Origin: Legionellaceae bacterium
GTDB lineage: Bacteria > Pseudomonadota > Gammaproteobacteria > Legionellales > Legionellaceae
Length of the DNA stretch: 45,198 nt
Reading direction: 5' to 3'
Assembly: GCA_030157805.1 (NCBI GenBank)
Contig: JAOAUB010000055.1
Coordinates: 1 to 45,198 of the forward strand
Shown: positions 23,219-32,200 of the stretch, piece by piece
Position numbering within the stretch: position 1 is the stretch's first letter
Layout: each line of letters opens with the position of its first letter
The notes under the pieces: generated by a model
Database searches by the model: none
Seen by the model: the letters and a program-made list of their open reading frames with translations, nothing else
Told to the model about the DNA's origin: nothing
Translations under genes and position numbers: made by a program

Positions 23219-26200
23219 GTGATGATGGTCTATTTTTTCAATGATGCTGATTCGACTCGTTTAACTGAACGCACGAGAGTTCTCATGCAGCGCATGATTA
23301 AGTTACGTGTTGCCGTCGATAATGACAGAATTTCGAGGGAGCAGCTTCGTCAGGTTGCTGTATTAACGACCGCCGATGTGCAAGAAAAGTCAGAAGCCTT
23401 CAACAGCAATACTCTCGATTTACAAGTTCCCGTTAATGATGCATTTCAACAATTGCAGCATATTTGGGTGGATAAAACGCCTGTTCTTATGACGGAACTC
23501 GCTCCCTTCATCGAAGGGTTGAAACAATTTGATGAAGCGCATGGTGATTACCTTTCTCTTGTCACGCTTGCTGTTGAAAATAACGAAACTCTTACTTTAG
23601 CGCTCAATGATGTTGCCATAGTCTATGAGCAATATATTCAATATCTGACCTGCCAAAAAATTCCAGGTGAGCTTGATGATCAGTATGCTGTCAGTTTCAA
23701 TTTATCTGCCGCAAAACTCGCATGGCTTCAGTGGAAAAAGACTCGCCCTTCGCGATTCATCTTGCGACAAGATAGCTTTCCTGGCTTGTTGGAAAAATTT
23801 CTTGCCGGCCAATTAAAACAAAATGAGTGGTTGACGGATCTCGATATTCAGCGTGGTTTAAAAACTTTAGGACTCACGGAAAAAGGTGCTCATGTTGTTC
23901 CCTTTAAGGTGAGTGATCTTGGTCTTGCTTTACATTTTGAGCGAGAAAAACATCGACTGGATGATCCAAAAATACGCTACACCATTCCTTTGATTGTCAA
24001 CTTAGGTGAAGATGGTCACAGTCGTATCGATTCGCGCGGAAATCATTGGACGCGCTTATTGGTGACGGTTGATCCACGCGAGCCTATACCTAAAATCACG
24101 GTGAAATACACCGATGAATTAAATTTGCCTAACGCAAGTAAGAAACAAATGACTGAAACCATCACCGCCGCGTTGAAATATTATGAGCGACAAGGTGATA
24201 TCACGAGCAGCAACTCAACGACTTATTCGGCATTCCCAGAGTGTGAAGAACCTGTCATTAATGTGATTGGATCAGGAGAGCAGCGGGATAGCTTTACGTG
24301 CGGTTATCGAGCGTTGCGAGGAGTGATTGCTGATCTTTTGGAATGCGGCGATCTTACCCTCGCGGATAACCCATGGTATGAGCGATTCATGGCATGCCAT
24401 GATAGCACCAGTTTTCGCAATCTTGGATACCGTTTATTGATTGGACAACAAGGGCTCACGGTTGACGAACAGGCCGAAATAACGCGTCAGTCCGCATGGC
24501 GTGACACGTCATTTGAACAGGGCACGCATGAGAAGCCGTTGTTGATTAAGCCCTCACTGATTGAAGGAAAATTATTAGAATTCGCGCAGACCTCCACAAA
24601 GACAATCAAAAATCAATCAAAAGCTCTGACAGCAGACGAGCTTGAGAAGTTGGTTGAAGCAGATAAGATGCGGTCCTCTTTAGAGCAATCGACCGTTGTT
24701 AAGTCTTATTCTGATTCAATAGAGGCTAAGGTGTCGTTGAATATGCAGGACTTTCTAAGGAACCCAGAAATTCAGGCTTTTTCAAATGATACACTTGCGG
24801 TACAAGCTATTTTTGCCGCAATAAGAAGCAATCCAACCATAACAAATATCACCTTGACGGGCATCGATTCGTTGGAGCCAACATATCAAAAGTTGATTTA
24901 TCAGCAGCTTGATTGTTTATCATGCCAAGTTGATGTCACAACAAGTGAAGCATCTTCTGACTTGGCATTGCATCTTTCGGTGATTCAGGCAAGAAATGAA
25001 TTGCTGACTGCGCTCGGTGAGGAGCCTAACAAAGACATGAGTGATCCCTGGGGTCGCTTATTTGAGTTAATGTTATTTACTCCGTCGGGGAAACCTCGTG
25101 GCGGCGTGTTTGATTTTGACATTGCATCGCCGGATAGTTCAAACGTCACAATCATATCTAGTTTTTCGAAAATTGGGACGGTTGCTTTTGCTAAGCTCTT
25201 GGAATATATGGCGGATCATGAAGATCGATTCAGTGATGATCAGTTTTTTTGTCAAGTGCTGAACGTCACTGGGTTGATATCGATGAGCGGCAAGTTTGAT
25301 GGGCTGCAAAAACTTAAGGCTCATTTGCAATCATCATCGCCTTTTGTGGCATTCAAGCATTTGATTTTAGCAGTTGATTTTAAAGACGATGTTGTTAATG
25401 AACTTGCCGCGACGCTCGATTTATTGCAAAACAGCAACATTGAGCATTTGGAGTTTAAGCAGTTAATCTCGTCATCGTTGTCGATAGAAAATCTTGACGC
25501 CCTCATTAAGATTGTTCAAGAGAAACAGGTCAAGGTTCTCTTGACGTTTTCAACGGATAAAAAAACGGATCCTATGTTTGTTAAAAAACTGGCTGAGTTG
25601 CAGAATGCGGTTTTAGCAAATAGACGTGTAACTCCTGTTTTGTCGCCTCTTGAGCCTGACAGTACACCGAAAGCAGAAATTAAGCCGGGTAAAATTAGTA
25701 ACGCAATATTGGGTCGTGGGGGGCTTGGTGCGCTTGACACGGAAGTACAAGTTCAGCAACAACAGCAACAACAGGTTCAACAACAAGTTCAAACTGTCAT
25801 TGATAATGACGAGCTTCCTGACGAAGATGAAATTCAAGAAGAAAGTTTCTCATCTTATGCTAGCCGTGAAGATTTGCTCGATTGCGATCAGTTTATAAAA
25901 CAAATGGGGCCATTGATTGAAAATCGGCACCCTCATCTGAGTGCAGCCCAATGTTGGGATTTGATCACGGGTAAGGATGCCAACTATTTTAAGTATGGTA
26001 TTCAAAAAATGACGGTCTTGGCAGCCAAAATTTTGATTGATAACTTGCAAGACGTGCAATATGGTTTGAATCCAGATAATTTGCCGAGAGGATTTTTGTT
26101 ACAACAGGATGATGAGGGAAAGGTTGTGCTCACGTACACCTCCTTTAATCCAATCATTAATCCGAAGGAATCACCACTCACGATTCGTTTTAGTCAACCC

Positions 26201-29200
26201 ATGCCAGAGAAAGCTTGGGCAGGTGATGTTTTACAATTCATGACCGAACAAAAGGCTCGAGAGTTGTATCAACATCTTTTTTCTAAGAAACAAACGACGA
26301 ATCCCAGTTTTGAAGCATGTTGTAGTCAATGGTTTTTTATTAAGGATCCTGCTCAAACGATTTTTAGCGGCCGTATGCGCTGTCAGATCTTGCAGGAATT
26401 CATTAAGGGTTTAAGCCAAGGTGGTGAAGATCAAGCCTTCAAAATCAACCAACAAATCAAGCTGCTTTTCGGTGATGATCCCGATGCAACAATCATTGCG
26501 GCGTTAAGCGACATTCTTTATGAGCAAAATTCTGATATTTTGTCTGATTTTCTTTTTTCGCTACAACAAATTAAAACGATTCGTGGCGAAGCCTTTTTCA
26601 ATGATTTTAAATGTGTTTTTATCAAGCCATCAACGAACCTTAATGAATTAACGACAGAAGCTTCGCGGGCAGCCATTCAGAAAATACTGGCCTTTTCTTC
26701 GGCACAGGCCACGTGGTGGCAATCATTAACCAGACAACATAGCAGTAATCTTAAGTATGCTGGTGGTTCTTCTTCTGGAGAAGAGGAAAACGAGGATATA
26801 AGTGGATTTTTTGCTGTGAGCAAGACGCCAGAACCTGGCCAGCGTTGGTCTAATTTAGCTGAGTTAACGGAAGCTTTTGTTTATTTTTGTGGTCAATTGG
26901 ACGAAGTACATCCTGGGTTGGCGCTCACGGAATATTGTCCCTTAAGCGATGTGGCCGACATGCGTGTTGGATTAGATCGATTAGTTTCAACCATCTTACC
27001 CCATGCTCATGACATTAACGAACAATTCTATGAATCCATGAGTGGGCTTTCGCTCGATCCTCTTGGTCCTTTCTATGCTTCTCGGTATGAAGGTTATAAA
27101 TTGGTCCGCTCTGACATGATGCTCGTTTTAGGCGCGATCTCCTCGGATCTTGAGATTGAGAAGGGCGCGCTGGTAGAGCAAGGCTATTGTTTTCGAATTA
27201 ATAAACAAAATATGACAAACAGCTTGGCAATAAGTGATACTCATGAAAAGAAAAAAGCCGGTTATCTGCGTTATCTTGCTACGTTCAATCATCGTGCATC
27301 AGTAAAAACATACAGTGATGTTTTTAATACATTGACGAAAAAGATTGGAGCTGGTTCGCTTGATATGGGATTACTGATTGTTGCTATCTTTGGAACCGGT
27401 CAACGGGGTAAGAATTTTACATCAGAAGACATTGACGCTTTAGTCGATTTTGTCAATGATGGTGTTCGCTCCAGAGGGATTATCACGGCATGGCAACCTT
27501 TGCGTACGTGTTCTATAAAACCAACCATTGCGGAGGTTGTTGCAATTTCTCAGTTGGCATTAAAAAGTACATCTAATGAACCTTATAAGCGGATCAATGA
27601 AATATTGTCTTTTGTTACATCATTTGCAGATGCCGCCGATTCGTACATTGACACGCTTTCGTTGCTTGCCCAAAACAACTCGGGGATAAGCTTTGATACA
27701 TTGCATCGTATGTTAATGCAAACAGAGGGAATCAACGCTCAGGAAAGTCACGGTGATGAGTCTAGGTTCGTCGCGGAATTTGGTTTTGAAGGAGCACGGA
27801 ATGCCAATAGTTTGCGCGCTGCCACTGCTCGATTGTTTGCAGTTTGCAGCAGTCACAATATCAATGATGACAATGCGGTGCAGAAAGCGCAAGATTTGTA
27901 TCAAACTGTAACAAATTGCTTTAAAAAGCATGGCGAGAAGACGACCTTTGATCTGTTGGAGTTATTAGGTCATATTGATGTGAGCTCTTCAGAATTACCG
28001 ACGCTTGATCACTTAATCGAAATTGTTGCGTTGCTTACCTCCGAAACTATCCTTGATTACAACACCCTTGAGGCGGAAATAAAACGGCGACTACCTGAAC
28101 AATGTAGGATTCAAACAAGTCAGGTGACTGTAGCCCCTGTTGACGGAGGAAGTCTTCAAACCACCATCACCAAATACATGCGTGAAATCAGAGATGAATT
28201 GCACTCCAATCAAGCGGCTCTTGATCAAGTCTTGGGAAAAGGTTTTTACGACAGTCTTGCGACACAGGAAGGCCCCGCTGTTCTACTGTCCCACTTAAAA
28301 ACTATCGCTGAAAATTCTAGTTTTATCAATGGTGTTATACAAGACAAGATAAAAAGCGTGATGACCAAGGTCTATGATACCGTTTTGTCCGATGGGATGT
28401 GTCGAGTTGGTGCCAACAGCGAACAAAATAACAACTTGTTGCGTAAGATCATCATGAATAAATTGAATCACCCCGTAAAAAAGGAGGGTGATTTTAAGCG
28501 TTTTGCCTTGATTTATCCTGGGCAAATCAATGCTATTGATCAATTGTTTGCTCATTTGAAAAAAATAAATCAAGCTTGGCCGAATTCCTTGGGTCACCTA
28601 CTTCATATCTTAGATGATGCTCCGTTGGGTTTTTATTCTATTGAGCTGCTGGTTAAGATTACTGCCGTTTTTACAACACAGTTTGATCCCACCAAACCAT
28701 TTCCTGAAACGACGTTTCAGGCATTTTTTAAGTTCAATGCCTTAAATGATGCGACACAAGCCAGTCTTAACGGTGTTGTTGCTGTGCTTTTTGACGAGGA
28801 AGATGAAGCCAAACAAGTACCGCGCACGGACCGTGAAACCCAGCTGCTCTGGGAGCTGGCGCTAAGGTATTGCCAAACGTATTCGGATCGTGCGGTTGAT
28901 TTTACCAAGGACTTGTTGAACTTGAGAAAAGACCAGCCTCAGTGGTTTGCGCGTAAGTTACAGCGGCTGTCAACGTGTGCCAATCTTGACACAGGATTAA
29001 ATGATGTTAAGTCAGCCTTTGAATCCTTGAGTAAGTTGGATGAGAAGCTTGGCACCATGATCCTTGATTTTTTTGAAGGAGAGCGGGCCGATGAGTTTCT
29101 TCATCTTATGAAGGATCCTGAGATCAAGACCATCGTGCAGGATGAGCACGCTTCTGGTGTACTCATGATTGCTTTTAAGGCGGCTGAAAGAGCCATAACA

Positions 29201-32200
29201 AACAAAAAACCTTCGACTTTAAATGATCTGAAAGGTGTTATAACGTCACTTCATGGCCTGGAGGAGGCTCAACAGCGCGCCTTGAGCAGCTTATATCAAG
29301 CGCCACGGCACCCTGATCTGACGCAACTGAAAACCACGTTAGAATCCACCTCGTTGGATTTGAACGAGTTAGCAGCATCTTATGATCGCGATCCGTCTAA
29401 AAAACGACAAGATTCTGCGTTTTTCAGCGCTCAGTTTGAGACGGACTCACTGGCCGGTTACCTTGATAGTTTAGGCGATTTGAACTACAACCGCCCGCTA
29501 CTCTTATCACAACGTGAGGAACTGCAACAATGGTTTCTTTATGTTAATGCCATAGGTCATGACAAACCGATCCTGACTCGTCCTTTTGAGCTTGATACGA
29601 CGGAACTAAAACCGATAAGCTCGATGTCGCATGGCGAAATTCAAGCGCTGTTGCACTATTATCGTGAACTCTTTAACCATTCACAAACGACCCAAAAACA
29701 GCGGATCAAAGCACAGTTAGAGTGTATCGCCCTTTTACGCGAAGTCATGTATCGCGGTACGGATAAGTTCCCGCGTCCAACACAAATTTTGTACCTCCTT
29801 ACGGCCATGCAGCAAGGCGATGATTTTATTGCGCAAGTGCAAACGGGCGAGGGTAAATCACTGACAGCAGCGCTTGCTGCCGCTATGGCTGCATTGCAGG
29901 GGCGTACGGTGGATCTTTGTACTAGCAGTTCGTTTTTAGCCGGCGAAGGATTGCATGAAAACCAAGGTTTTTTTGATTATCTTGGTCTTCGTGCTCAGTT
30001 AATTCATGCGGGATCGCCTCGTGCCGACTATCAAGAAGGCGCGATTCATTATTCAACAATGTCCGACATGGCGTTATATCGTTCAAAAAGGCAGCTAGAA
30101 GGCCAAACTTTCCCCGCAAATTGTGCCCTGATTGCGGATGAGGTCGATTTCTTGACCTTGGATGACAGCACACGCTATCGTTTTGCCATGTCGCTTGATC
30201 CCGGATCAGATCCTTATAAAAGCCCTTATATCTGGATTTATGAAGCCCTAGTGCAATTTGTTGACGCTAAGAAAGCTCAAAACACGGTAATGAGTGATGC
30301 TGATTTATTGAGCGAAGCTCAAACATGGTTAAAAAACGGGGCGAAGACTAAAGAGCAAAAAACACAGCTTCGTTCTCTTGAAGGAACTCAGGCCATTTAT
30401 CAAAAACGTCTTGAGACGTGGTTGCTTGCTGCCGCAAAGACAGCTCAATTAATTGAACAGGAAGAAACTAAATTTAGGGTTGTTCAACTAGAACACCCCG
30501 AATACGGCCGTGTTGCTAAAGCGTGTATTTTGTCGGGTGGTCGTCCTAATCTTCAGGCGGAATTTAGTCATGCCATTCAACAATTTTTGCACGTGCGCTT
30601 ACGTCACAAGTATCATGACGACATCGAGTCTAAAGCTTGTCCTAATTTTCTTGTTGAGCCTGAAAAAATCACCGTGACCACGCTTAACAGTAAAATTATG
30701 ATGGATACTTATAAGGTGCGTTTAGGCATGAGTGGCACCGTCGGATCGTCTGAAGAAATCAAAGAACAATATGCTAAGTATGGTTTTCGTTTTGTTGATA
30801 TTCCTCCATTTAAAGCCTCCAATCGTCGGGATCTTCATCCCATATTGACTAATTCTAAGTATCTCAATGATCCGGCCAGGGAAGAAGACGATCACCTTCG
30901 TAAAATAGTCAAAGAAACCTTAAGGCATGTTCGTCAACAACGACGAGGTCAGTGCAGTCCGGTACTGATTCATTGCGCAGATAAAGTTCAAGGTGAGAAA
31001 ATTGCCCAAGCATTGCAGAATGCTATTCGTGCAAACCCAAGACAGTATGAAAGCAAATTGAACCGTGACGGTGGTGTGCAACAATACTACAGCAGTGAAA
31101 AGCCAACGGTGCAAGAGCGCCATGATGAGGAAAATGCCTTCAAAAACAAGGCGAGTCAAGATGGGATGATTACAATTTCAACGGTATTTGATCGCGGTAC
31201 TGACATTACGCCAACACATGAGCGAGGTTTGTACACCATACAAACCTCGGTGGATACCGAGCCTTACTCTGCTGAAGACTTAGAACGCTCCAAACGGCAA
31301 AAAATTGGTCGTGCAGGACGTCAAGGGCAAGTTGGTTCAACGCGATTAATCGTTTGCCGTAGTCAGTTTGCTGATAGTTATAGTCCTAAGCAATTACGTC
31401 AGATCCCTGAAACCGTTGAAGGGCTTGATCAAGCTATCCGCGATTTGAACGTGGTGCGTAACAAAACGCGCGTGGTTGACCGAAAGCACCGGGAATCGCT
31501 CGATGATGTTAAACAGATTGTTTTTAAGGAATTCAATTCATGGATTCAACAGGTGAATCAACATGCCAAGGAAGCACCGGATGTGGGCCAGGCAATGAAG
31601 TCTCAATTATTGCAACACTGGAGTTTATTCTTAGGTCATATGGATGACTATTGGTCGAAATTAGAGCATGACGGCGGCACCCACGATGATCAATTGAACG
31701 CTATTGCAGCATTTGCTTGTGCTGAATGGGCTAAGTTAGCCCCTCAACTTGAGACTGAATTGAAGACGTGGGCAAAGCGTCATGGACTTGAAATTAGCGC
31801 GTCCGCGACGATGCTTAAGTTTGATGAGCTTGTCAACGCGGTTCTGGCAAAACACCCGATGCTTCAACGACATTATATTAAAGACACTCAATTACGCCGG
31901 CGCGTTGATCCAAATACTTCTGCTGATGCTGCGTATTGCGATGTTCTTACTATCGAGAATGGCACACCACCGACTTGTTTAAGCGATAAAATGACTGAAG
32001 CTCAAAATCGTGTGGTGAAAGCGCTGTTGCAACGAAGTAAGACTTATCTGAGCACCTCAGCTCACCGAAATCAATTACCCACAACATTGCAGATGAACAA
32101 CACGCAAGGTGCTCATGCTGTTGAAGTTCAACAGATCATGCGGGCCTTACTCTATTTACGCTATAAAGCTTTTCGCAATGGTAACTATGTCGCGCATGCT

